A stretch of 64,000 nucleotides of DNA, from NCBI GenBank assembly GCA_963717195.1, contig CAVQVR010000012.1, positions 463,982-527,981 on the forward strand. The letters run 5' to 3'. The notes under the pieces are model-generated. The model was not told the origin of the DNA. It saw nothing but the letters and a program-made list of their open reading frames with translations, and ran no database searches. The position numbers were made by a program, and so were the translations under genes. Origin of the DNA: JACDAE01 sp963717195. GTDB lineage: Bacteria; Chloroflexota; Ktedonobacteria; Ktedonobacterales; Ktedonobacteraceae. Below, one piece after another: positions 35,924 through 45,116 of this stretch. The first letter of the stretch is position 1, and every line of letters starts with the position of its first letter.

Positions 35924-38900
35924 ATGGTCAGTCTCGTTCTGAACATACCTGAGCCGGGACAGCTCGTGGACGTTCGGCAGCGCCGTTATGTGGTGATTGA
36001 TGTTTCCCAGGGAACAATCTCTTCTGATCTTCTCAAATCTATGCTGCCCCAGCACCTGGTCTCACTCGCCTCGGTAGAGGATGACGACCTGGGTGAGGAA
36101 TTGCAGGTCATCTGGGAGATAGAGCCCGGAGTTAAAGTGACCGAAAGGAATGCACTTCCTGCTCCGGTTGGCTTCGACGCTCCCGAACGATTAGATACAT
36201 TCCTTCATGCGGTCCGCTGGGGAGCCGTTTCCAGCGCAGACATCAAGTCTTTACAAGCTCCCTTCCGTAGCGGCATTGAGATCGAAGACTACCAGCTAGA
36301 TCCAGTTGTGCGAGCCATCCAGATGCCTCGCGCTAATTTGCTAATCGCTGATGATGTTGGCCTGGGCAAGACCATTGAAGCCGGGCTGGTTTGTCAGGAA
36401 CTGCTCATTCGCCACCGCGCTCGTAAGATCGTCATTATCTGCCCCGCCGCGTTGCAGATGCAGTGGCGCGATCAGATGCGCGACAAGTTCGGCCTGGAAT
36501 TTCGCATCGTCGATAGCGCACTGTTGAAAGATTTGCGCCGGCAGCGAGGGCTGCATGTCAATCCCTGGACCCACTTCCCTCGCCTCATTACCTCAATTGA
36601 CTTCCTCAAACGCGAGCGTCCGCTGCGCCTCTTCAGCGAGGTCTTGCCTCCCAGTGGTGAACCAACATATCCACGCAAATTTGATCTGCTTATCGTCGAT
36701 GAGGCCCATAATGTTGCACCCTCTGGAAGAGGCCAATACGCCACAGACTCGCAGCGCACCCTGGCTCTGCGTCGCCTCACTCCCCACTTTGAGCACAAAC
36801 TGTTTCTCTCGGCAACACCTCATAATGGCTACTCTGAGAGCTTCACTGCGCTGCTGGAATTGCTCGATAATCAGCGTTTCGCCAGGGGTGTAAAGGTCAA
36901 TCGCGAACAACTGCAAGCGGTCATGATACGCCGCCTCAAATCTGAACTGCCTCCACACTGGGATGGTACACCGCGTTTCCCCAGACGCGTGTTGAACCCC
37001 ATCGAAGTGAATTATAGTCAGGAAGAGCGGGAGATGCATTCTCTCTTACAAACGTACACCCACTCCCGTCTGGTGAAAGCATCTGACGACGTGGAGAAGT
37101 ATGCCACCGAGTTTGTCCTGAAGCTGCTCAAGAAACGCCTCTTTTCCTCGCCTGAAGCATTTGCCACAACACTGCGACAGCACGAGACCTCGCTGACCAA
37201 CGCCCGGAGACGTAACACATCTGCCTTTAAAGCGAATATCGGTATCTTGCGTCGCCAGGTAGAGCAAACTGAGGAAGAGACCGACAACGACGATGAACTG
37301 GAAGAAGCCAACGCCGTTGCCCTGGAAGCCGCCGCGCCGCTTTTCCGCGAACCAAATCCCGAAGAGAAGCATTTGCTCGTTCAAATGCGCAACTGGGCCG
37401 CACAAGCTCGTACCCATGCGGATAACAAAGCTGCCGAACTCATCTCCTGGCTGCATCGCACGATCAAAGCCGGAGGTACATGGTCAACAGAGCGCGTCAT
37501 TATCTTCACCGAATATCGCGCCACTCAGAAGTGGCTACATGATCTGCTGGAACGTGAGGGCCTGGCAAAATCTGAACGCTTACTCACGTTGTATGGGGGC
37601 ATGAAAATCGAAGATCGCGAAAGAATCAAAGCCGCTTTCCAGGCGGACCCTCGTGAGTCGAAGGTCCGTATCCTGCTTGCAACTGATGCCGCTTCCGAGG
37701 GAATTGATCTGCAAAACCATTGCAGTCATCTCATTCATTATGAAATACCCTGGAACCCCAATCGCCTGGAACAGCGTAATGGGCGTATTGATCGGCATGG
37801 CCAGCGTGCCTCCGAAGTCAACATCTATCACTTTGTCAGCAGCAAGTTCCATAATGCTCCGATTGGGGAAGACCTCCAGATTGGAGAGTTGGATGACGAT
37901 CTGGAATTTTTGATGCGAGCAGTGCGCAAAGTTGAATCCATTCGCGAGGATCTAGGGAAGGTTGGCCCGGTAATTGCCGAACAGGTAGAGGATGCCATGC
38001 TTGGGCGCAGGCGACGACTGGAAACGCGTATTGCTGAGGAAAGGGCTGCCCCTCTACGCAGTTTGTTGAAATTCGAGCGTAAGCTGAAGGAGCAGATAGC
38101 CAGGCTGCATGACCAGCTACAAGAAAGCAAGCATGAACTTCATCTGACGCCAGAGCATGTGCAGGCAGTCGTTGAAACTGCCCTGGAGCTGGCTGAGCAG
38201 CCGCCACTCACGCGCACTACATTGAAGAGCGTCGATGAAAAAACCCCAGATATTGAAGTGTTCGCGGTTCCTGCGTTGCGTGGAAGCTGGGCAGCGTGTA
38301 AAGCGGGCCTGGAGCATCCTTTCACACACCTTGAACGACCCATTGTGTTTGACTACGATACCGCCAAGGAACGAGATGATGTCGTATTGGCTCATCTCAA
38401 CCACCGCCTGGTCGCTATGTCTCTACGACTGCTGCGTGCCGAAATCTGGTCGCCCGATAGCCAGCGCAAACTCTACCGGGTGACGGCACGAGTCGTACCC
38501 AATATAGGATTGGATACCCCTGCTGTCATCGCACATGGTCGGTTGTTGCTCCTGGGCGGCGATAACCAACGTCTACACGAAGAACTCATCACTGCGGGTG
38601 GCTATCTGCGAGAAGGGCGTTTTGCTCGCATGAACGTCGGGCAGGTCCAACAGGCACTGGAGGCCGCGCGGCCAGATGCAGTCTCGTCACAGATGCAGCA
38701 ACGCCTGCGTGAACTCTGGCCAACTCATAGTGAGGCTCTACTGCAATCCCTTGAGGCTCGCATGCGTGAGCGCACGAACGGTCTCCAAAAATTTCTGGCG
38801 GAACGAGCCGAGAAAGAGATGAGCGATATCACCACGATTCTGACCGAACTGCGTGTCACAATTCTGGCCGAATTGCACCAGCCTGAAGTAGTGCAGCTGC

Positions 38901-39094
38901 AACTGGCAGGCTTTAGCACCACAGAGCAAGAGCAATTCGAACGCAACATGTCAGCTCTTACAGAACGTGCTAAACAAATTGATACCGAAATTGAGAAGGA
39001 GCGAGCACATATCCGCAAGCGTTTTGCGGATCCGCAGCCACGCCTCTTCCCAGTCGCCGTGACCTATCTTATACCAGAGCGCATGGCACGTTAG
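35924..39094 (+). CDS. drmD: DISARM SNF2-like helicase DrmD
   Basis: A SNF2-family translocase that in class 1 DISARM acts with the DrmAB complex against incoming phage DNA. Motifs: ADDVGLGKTIEAG, VDEAHNVAP, LSATPHNGY, TDAASEGIDLQNH and EQRNGRIDRHGQ. A long C-terminal part has a coiled coil (about 690-760) and ends with LFPVAVTYLIPERMAR. The ATG at 35924 is chosen because GAGGAG stands 6 bases ahead; the longer frame starts with TTG without a ribosome site. 1056 residues, the size usual for DrmD. It is 16 bases upstream of the methylase gene, the drmD-drmMI order of class 1. Confidence 0.87.
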   Translation: MVSLVLNIPEPGQLVDVRQRRYVVIDVSQGTISSDLLKSMLPQHLVSLASVEDDDLGEELQVIWEIEPGVKVTERNALPAPVGFDAPERLDTFLHAVRWGAVSSADIKSLQAPFRSGIEIEDYQLDPVVRAIQMPRANLLIADDVGLGKTIEAGLVCQELLIRHRARKIVIICPAALQMQWRDQMRDKFGLEFRIVDSALLKDLRRQRGLHVNPWTHFPRLITSIDFLKRERPLRLFSEVLPPSGEPTYPRKFDLLIVDEAHNVAPSGRGQYATDSQRTLALRRLTPHFEHKLFLSATPHNGYSESFTALLELLDNQRFARGVKVNREQLQAVMIRRLKSELPPHWDGTPRFPRRVLNPIEVNYSQEEREMHSLLQTYTHSRLVKASDDVEKYATEFVLKLLKKRLFSSPEAFATTLRQHETSLTNARRRNTSAFKANIGILRRQVEQTEEETDNDDELEEANAVALEAAAPLFREPNPEEKHLLVQMRNWAAQARTHADNKAAELISWLHRTIKAGGTWSTERVIIFTEYRATQKWLHDLLEREGLAKSERLLTLYGGMKIEDRERIKAAFQADPRESKVRILLATDAASEGIDLQNHCSHLIHYEIPWNPNRLEQRNGRIDRHGQRASEVNIYHFVSSKFHNAPIGEDLQIGELDDDLEFLMRAVRKVESIREDLGKVGPVIAEQVEDAMLGRRRRLETRIAEERAAPLRSLLKFERKLKEQIARLHDQLQESKHELHLTPEHVQAVVETALELAEQPPLTRTTLKSVDEKTPDIEVFAVPALRGSWAACKAGLEHPFTHLERPIVFDYDTAKERDDVVLAHLNHRLVAMSLRLLRAEIWSPDSQRKLYRVTARVVPNIGLDTPAVIAHGRLLLLGGDNQRLHEELITAGGYLREGRFARMNVGQVQQALEAARPDAVSSQMQQRLRELWPTHSEALLQSLEARMRERTNGLQKFLAERAEKEMSDITTILTELRVTILAELHQPEVVQLQLAGFSTTEQEQFERNMSALTERAKQIDTEIEKERAHIRKRFADPQPRLFPVAVTYLIPERMAR

Positions 39095-39110
39095 AAAAGG
39101 ATGCCTTATT

Positions 39111-42100
39111 ATGTCTATCGCTCGTCAACACGCCGAATGGCTGTCGCTTATCGAGGTCTCTGGCCCCTTTCTCACGATGCCGGTACTGCTGAACATCTTT
39201 CCTCAGGGCCTGGAAAAGAGTGAACAGGAGTCGGAACAGCGGCGTATATTGCACATGGCCTATGATGAATGGGCTGATAACCAGTCAGGAGTGCGCCCAG
39301 ATCCTGCAATTCATCTTGAGTGGCTGCGCTTCACACTGACAAACGTGCTGGAAATGCCACGAGAGGTATTGGTCGAAGGGCAGGCTTTGCCGTCCTCCCT
39401 TCGAGCATATATGCCAGAACATGGTGAAACACTGCTCCCGGATATAGCATTGATCTCGCCTGATGATCACCAACCACGTCTCCTCATCAAGCAGTATCTG
39501 GTAGGGCAAGATCTGGACAAATCCATTGCCAGTCTACACTGGAAAGCCTCGCCCGCCACCCGCATGATGGAACTCTTGCGCCATACAGGGGTGAGGTTGG
39601 GACTGGTGACCAATGGTGAACGCTGGATGCTCGTTGACGCACCGTCCAATGAGACAACAGGCTTTGCCTCTTGGTACGCAGCCCTCTGGCTTGAGGAACC
39701 AATCACACTGCGAGCCATTCGTAGTCTCTTGGGAATGCGGCGCTTCTTTGGCGTGCCGGGTGATGAAACACTCGAAGCAATGCTCACCAAAAGTGCCAAC
39801 AATCAGCAGGAAGTCACTGACCAGTTAGGCTACCAGGTGCGCCGGGCAGTCGAAATGCTAGTGCAGTCGCTCGACAGCATCGACAAGGATAGAAATCGCA
39901 AACTACTCAGCAATGTGTTAGAAACAGACCTCTATGAAGCAGCCCTGACGATAATGATGCGGCTCGTTTTCCTTTTGTCAGCTGAAGAGCGTGGTCTCTT
40001 GCTGCTCGGCGAACTGCTCTATGACCGGAATTACGCGGTTTCCACCCTTCAGGCTATCTTACGTGATCAGGCTGAACAGTCAGGTGAGGAAGTATTGGAA
40101 CGACGTCACGATGCCTGGAGTCGCCTGCTCGCCATCTTTCGCGTTGTCCATGGTGGTATTGAATATCAAGATATGCGCCTTCCAGCGTATGGAGGTCACC
40201 TTTTCGACCCCGATCGTTATCCGTTCTTAGAGGGGCGTGCTCGTGGCACCTCATGGCGAGATACACTGGCTGAACCGCTGGCAATCAATAATCGTACAGT
40301 GTTACATCTGCTAGAAGCATTGCAATTTCTCCAGGTCAAAGTACCGGGAGGTGGCCCAACCGAGCGACGACGTCTCTCTTTTCGTGCCCTGGATATCGAG
40401 CAGATAGGCCACGTCTATGAGGGTCTGCTCGATCATACTGCCCGTCGTGCAACGATACCTATGCTCGGCCTGTTTGGGTCCATAGCCAACGAAAGCGAAG
40501 TGGCACTGGACACCTTAGAAGAACGAGCCACGAAAAGCGAACAAGCACTCTCTACATTTCTAGAAGAGAAAACAGGCCGTACACTCAACGCCATTAAGAA
40601 TGCGCTGACCGTCTCACCCATGCCCAAACGCTTCAGTCGTGCGGATTTGATGGCGGCCTGTGATAGCAGTCCGGCATTATTTGAGCACATTTTGCCTTTC
40701 GCCGGACTCTTGCGCACGGATACGTTCAACAAACCTGTCGTTATCACTACGACCTCAGTCTATGTCACGCAAGGTCGTGACCGCCGCACAACAGGAACTC
40801 ACTATACGCCGCGCAGCCTGACCGAGCCGATTGTGCAGCACACCCTCGATCCATTGGTCTACAACGGTCCAGCAGAGGGCAAGCCACAGGAAGAGTGGCA
40901 ACTGCGCCAAGCATCGGAGATTCTCGATCTAAAGGTCTGCGACATGGCAATGGGATCGGGCGCTTTCCTGGTGCAGGTCTGCCGCTACCTCTCCGAAAAG
41001 CTGGTGGAGGCATGGGAAAATGCCGAGCAGGCGCTACCCGGCAAGCCGCAAATCACGCCCGAAGGTCTGCCCTCAACCGGAGCATTGCACGAGACCTTGC
41101 TACCCAGAGACTCAGATGAACGCCTTGCCATTGCGATGCGGCTGGTCAGTGAACGCTGCATCTACGGCGTGGATAAGAATCCGCTTGCGGTCGAAATGGC
41201 GAAGCTCTCGCTCTGGCTCATCACACTCAATAAGAACCGGCCCTTCACGTTCCTCGACCATGCCCTGCGGTGCGGCGATTCGTTGCTCGGCGTTAACTTG
41301 CGCCAACTGACGACCTGGTCAATGGACAATATCCAGGGTACAGACAAACCGCGCCAGATGGTCTGGTTTGAACCCGCTATTACCCGCGCCCTTAATACCG
41401 CTCTTAAACTGCGTCAACAGATCAGTGCTATGCAGGAACTCGATGTACACGATATCGAAGCCAAAGCTCGCCTGTTAGCTGCAGCTGAAGAGGCCATGGA
41501 GTTGGTTACTCTGGGAGCCGACCTGCTCATTGCCACTGCTTTGAGCGACACCAAACGCATAGACTTGCTTGAGGGTACCATCCATGTTCGCTATACGGTG
41601 CTGGTTGGTACCATTGAGGATGCTCGTCGCGAGAAGTTTACTGAAGCACACCAGGAAAAGATCAGGCAGAATTTTAAGGCAATGCACGAGGAGGTTGGCG
41701 AGCTATTGCGGGAGAGGAAGCCGTTCCACTGGCCGTTGGAGTTTCCGGAGGTGTTTGTGAGTGGTTTGGATGAAGAGAGAGGGTTTTCTGCTATTGTGAG
41801 TAATCCACCTTTTCAGGGAGGAGGCAAGATTACAGCAGCATTAGGGACTGATTACCGTGATTATCTAGTAGAATATCTGGCATTAGGTAAACGTGGTATC
41901 GTCGATCTATGCGCGTACTTTTTCCTACGCACGACAAGCTTGGTAAGAAGAGAAGGCATGTGTGCATTACTAGCAACAAATACCATTGCGCAAGGTGATA
42001 CCCGTGAAGTTGGCCTTGATCAGATTATTGCTTCTGGTTGGTCAATTCCTCGTGCTATTCCGAGCCGGAAATGGCCTGGTGAGGCAGGACTGGAAGTAGC

Positions 42101-43247
42101 ACATATTTGGTTAAGGTCTGGACCGTGGCATGGATTGTATATATTAAATGATGTACCAGTAGAAGAAATCTCCGCATTTCTAACACCACCAGGGAAAATA
42201 CAGGGTAAACCATTTTCCTTAATAACTAATGCTGGTAAATCTTTCATCGGTTCTTATGTATTAGGAATGGGTTTTGTCCTTGAGCAACAAGAAGCACACG
42301 AAATTATAGTAAAAGACTCTCATAACAAAGATATCCTCTATTCTTACCTTAATGGGGAGGACCTGAATTCTCGTACAGATCAATCTCCGAGTCGATGGGT
42401 CATTAATTTCCATGACTGGCCTTTAGATGTTGCAGAACAGTATCCTGATTGCTTGAATATCATAAGAGAAAAGGTTAAGCCAGAGAGAGACAAAAATAAT
42501 CGTAAAATTCGACGTGAACGATGGTGGCAATATGCCGAACGAGCATCAGCACTCTACGCAACAATTGCTGATATGAAACGGGTTTTAGTGGTTCCGAGAG
42601 TATCAAAATATATGATTTGCTCCTGGGAACCTACTGGTATTGTTTGTTCTGAAGCAACCTGCGTAATTGCCTCAGAATCAGACGCTACCTTCGCCCTCAT
42701 TCAATGTACATTTCATGGTGATTGGGCAAGAGCTAATGGTTCTAGCCTTAGAAATGATCAACGTTATACACCTACGGATTGTTTCGAGACCTTCCCCTTT
42801 CCAACAAATATGAGCAATCTCAACAACATCGGCGAACGTTACAACACCCACCGCCAATCCATCATGCTCACACGCCAGGAAGGACTCACCAAAACATACA
42901 ACCGTTTCCACAATCCCGACGAGCATGAACCCGATATCGTCAAGTTGCGTGAATTGCACAAAGAGATGGACGAGGCTGTGGCGCACACGTATGGGTGGGA
43001 TGATCTGGAATTGGGGCATGGTTTTCATGAGACGAAGCAGGGGTTGCGATATACGATTAGTGAGGAGGCGAGGCGAGAGGTGCTTGATCGGTTGTTGAAG
43101 CTAAATCATGAGCGCTATACGGAGGAAGTGGCGCTGGGGCTGCATGAGAAGGGGGCGAAGAAAGGTAAGAAGAAGCGGAAAGAGGACGGGACAAGTACAA
43201 GTAGTGAAGGAATGGGGTCGATGACACATCAGGAGACATTGTTTTGA
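39111..43247 (+). CDS. drmMI: DISARM N6-adenine DNA methylase DrmMI-type
   Basis: A class I SAM-dependent methylase of 1378 residues that marks host DNA. The SAM site is DMAMGSGAFLVQVCRYL and the catalytic motif IV is SNPPF (in AIVSNPPFQGGG). The N-terminal 400 residues have no catalytic motif I can name. The central methylase domain (about 560-1000) and the C-terminal target-recognition region (about 1000-1330) follow the Eco57I/PglX layout. A Lys-rich tail (KKGKKKRKEDG) closes the protein. PglX of BREX has a similar build, but none of the other BREX genes is present, and drmD directly upstream supports DrmMI. Confidence 0.85.
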   Translation: MSIARQHAEWLSLIEVSGPFLTMPVLLNIFPQGLEKSEQESEQRRILHMAYDEWADNQSGVRPDPAIHLEWLRFTLTNVLEMPREVLVEGQALPSSLRAYMPEHGETLLPDIALISPDDHQPRLLIKQYLVGQDLDKSIASLHWKASPATRMMELLRHTGVRLGLVTNGERWMLVDAPSNETTGFASWYAALWLEEPITLRAIRSLLGMRRFFGVPGDETLEAMLTKSANNQQEVTDQLGYQVRRAVEMLVQSLDSIDKDRNRKLLSNVLETDLYEAALTIMMRLVFLLSAEERGLLLLGELLYDRNYAVSTLQAILRDQAEQSGEEVLERRHDAWSRLLAIFRVVHGGIEYQDMRLPAYGGHLFDPDRYPFLEGRARGTSWRDTLAEPLAINNRTVLHLLEALQFLQVKVPGGGPTERRRLSFRALDIEQIGHVYEGLLDHTARRATIPMLGLFGSIANESEVALDTLEERATKSEQALSTFLEEKTGRTLNAIKNALTVSPMPKRFSRADLMAACDSSPALFEHILPFAGLLRTDTFNKPVVITTTSVYVTQGRDRRTTGTHYTPRSLTEPIVQHTLDPLVYNGPAEGKPQEEWQLRQASEILDLKVCDMAMGSGAFLVQVCRYLSEKLVEAWENAEQALPGKPQITPEGLPSTGALHETLLPRDSDERLAIAMRLVSERCIYGVDKNPLAVEMAKLSLWLITLNKNRPFTFLDHALRCGDSLLGVNLRQLTTWSMDNIQGTDKPRQMVWFEPAITRALNTALKLRQQISAMQELDVHDIEAKARLLAAAEEAMELVTLGADLLIATALSDTKRIDLLEGTIHVRYTVLVGTIEDARREKFTEAHQEKIRQNFKAMHEEVGELLRERKPFHWPLEFPEVFVSGLDEERGFSAIVSNPPFQGGGKITAALGTDYRDYLVEYLALGKRGIVDLCAYFFLRTTSLVRREGMCALLATNTIAQGDTREVGLDQIIASGWSIPRAIPSRKWPGEAGLEVAHIWLRSGPWHGLYILNDVPVEEISAFLTPPGKIQGKPFSLITNAGKSFIGSYVLGMGFVLEQQEAHEIIVKDSHNKDILYSYLNGEDLNSRTDQSPSRWVINFHDWPLDVAEQYPDCLNIIREKVKPERDKNNRKIRRERWWQYAERASALYATIADMKRVLVVPRVSKYMICSWEPTGIVCSEATCVIASESDATFALIQCTFHGDWARANGSSLRNDQRYTPTDCFETFPFPTNMSNLNNIGERYNTHRQSIMLTRQEGLTKTYNRFHNPDEHEPDIVKLRELHKEMDEAVAHTYGWDDLELGHGFHETKQGLRYTISEEARREVLDRLLKLNHERYTEEVALGLHEKGAKKGKKKRKEDGTSTSSEGMGSMTHQETLF

Positions 43248-43358
43248 TAAAGCTCTGCACTTCAAATACATTACATAATGTTATTTGCATTTTCCTATTA
43301 AGAGAAGCAACAGAAATACTTGTTAAAAGTCAGGATTAGAACACAAAGGAGATATCAT

Positions 43359-45062
43359 ATGAGCTATGAAATTGAAGAAACGTTCGAGGACTCTTTCCCA
43401 CCAGAGGATGAAACAGAGGATCTTGTTGTCGAAAGTGATGATCGTCCAGTAGCCAGTCAAACGGCTGATTGGACCATTTCAGCCTTACGTGATAAATTTG
43501 AGCGCGGACAGATCGATGTCCAGCCGGAATATCAACGCGAATATGTTTGGGCGCTGAGACCCGAACTACCATCACGCCTCATTGAGTCACTCTTGTTGGA
43601 GATACCCATTCCACCAATTTATTTGGCAAAATGCCCAATAAACATTTTGAAGTTATTGACGGGCAACAGCGCTTGACTACATTAATTCGCTTTGTGCGAA
43701 ATGATTTTGCACTTCAGAAACTTCAACGCTTAGCAAGCCTGAATGGCAAACGCTTCCATGAGTTATCAGAAGAACATCAATCAACGGTGCTCGATGCAAC
43801 GATTCGTACCATCGTGATCGATGCTGGTCAAAATCATAATCTACGTTATGAGGTATTTGAACGCCTCAATCGCGGGTCAATTGCGTTGAATGAGCAAGAG
43901 CTACGCAATTGTATCTATCGAGGACCCTTTTGTGATCTGCTCACGGCACTAGAGCAAGATGCTTCCTGGCGAAAAGTGAAGGGCAGTGCAAAACCTGAAC
44001 CTCGGTTTCTCGAAAGAGAGATGATTCTGCGCTTTTTTGCTTTTGCCAATCGAATTGACTCTTACGCAGGTAAATTGAAAGGTTTCCTCAACGATTATAT
44101 GGCTGTCTATGCCCCCAAGGACCAGGTACAGATCAAAGCCCTGGCGGACCTTTTCCGACAAACTATGCAAAATGTTTACGTTGTGTTTGGTTCAAATGCT
44201 GGGCATCTCTACAGTACAGGTACAGAAGATCATCCAACCGTTGAAGGAAACTGGGATACCCGATTCTCAATTGCAGCGCTTGATATTCAAGCATCGGCAC
44301 TCATAGGGTATACACCAGCGAAAGTACAGGCAGTCGCTGAACAGATTCGAGAAGCCTATATTTTCTATCTGCTCACCAATCCTCAAGTACGGCTGGCTAT
44401 TTCGAGACAACCAGCAGGTAAAAACGCCACAAAGCTGCGCTGGTTTGGCTTTAAAACTGAGGTACAGCGAATATTTACCAATGTCTATGTGGAACCTCGC
44501 TTCTTCAATTATAATGTTCGTCAGAATTCTCTATAATAACAACCAGATTTGCGCAATTTGCAAGAATGAAATTCATTCCATTGATGATAGCACCGTTGAT
44601 CATATCATTCCTCATAATAAAGGTGGTAAGACCGTCATTGATAATGCTCAATTGACTCACCGAAGTTGTGCTGCCCGCAAGTATACACGGTTAGTTGAAG
44701 GTACAATAGGAGATAATGGACTTCCAGAAGCTCAGATCCTTCTGAATGTTGGTCATATTGCTGCGGCTGGAGCTACAGCGGGTTTAGTCTTAGAGCGTCA
44801 TTTAAAGCTTCTTTGCAATCAGCAGCAGCCTCCTCTTATATTGGGAAAAAGCGATGGCATTTCTAAAGTGAACGATGCATTAAGAAACACAGGTATATAC
44901 GATACAGCACAGTGGAGGCAAATTCAATGGATGGCCGATGTGCGCAATAGTTGCGATCATCCAGGTACAAATCCTCCTACGAGAGAAAATGTAGATGATC
45001 TCATAAAAATAGTGAAAAGTCTTTTGACTTCTTTCCCACTAACATCCAATGCACAAGTGTGA
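43359..45062 (+). pseudogene. DUF262-HNH protein with HEPN-like tail, two frameshifts
   Basis: The intact gene would encode about 565 residues: a DUF262 (ParB/Srx-like NTPase-nuclease) domain with VQPEYQREYVW and FEVIDGQQRLTTL, an HNH nuclease (CAICKNEI, VDHIIPHNKGG, NAQLTHRSC) and a C-terminal helical domain with RNSCDH, which fits the RxxxxH of HEPN ribonucleases. The first frameshift is a missing A in the AAAA run near 43627-43630 (AK/MPNKHFEV), the second at about 44515-44530, just before LYNNNQIC. Related proteins include GmrSD-type modification-dependent nucleases. AAAGGAG precedes the ATG at 43359. As read, no single frame contains both the nucleotide-binding and HNH motifs. Confidence 0.78.
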
Positions 45063-45116
45063 AAGTAGGAGCCTCGCTTCAATTCTGGAGATCACTGATG
45101 AGTGGAGATAGAGAGT

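Noticed and set aside
39111..43247. The large methylase as PglX of a BREX system
   Set aside because: No PglZ, BrxC, BrxA/B or BrxL gene is present; drmD, drmA and drmB neighbours support DISARM.
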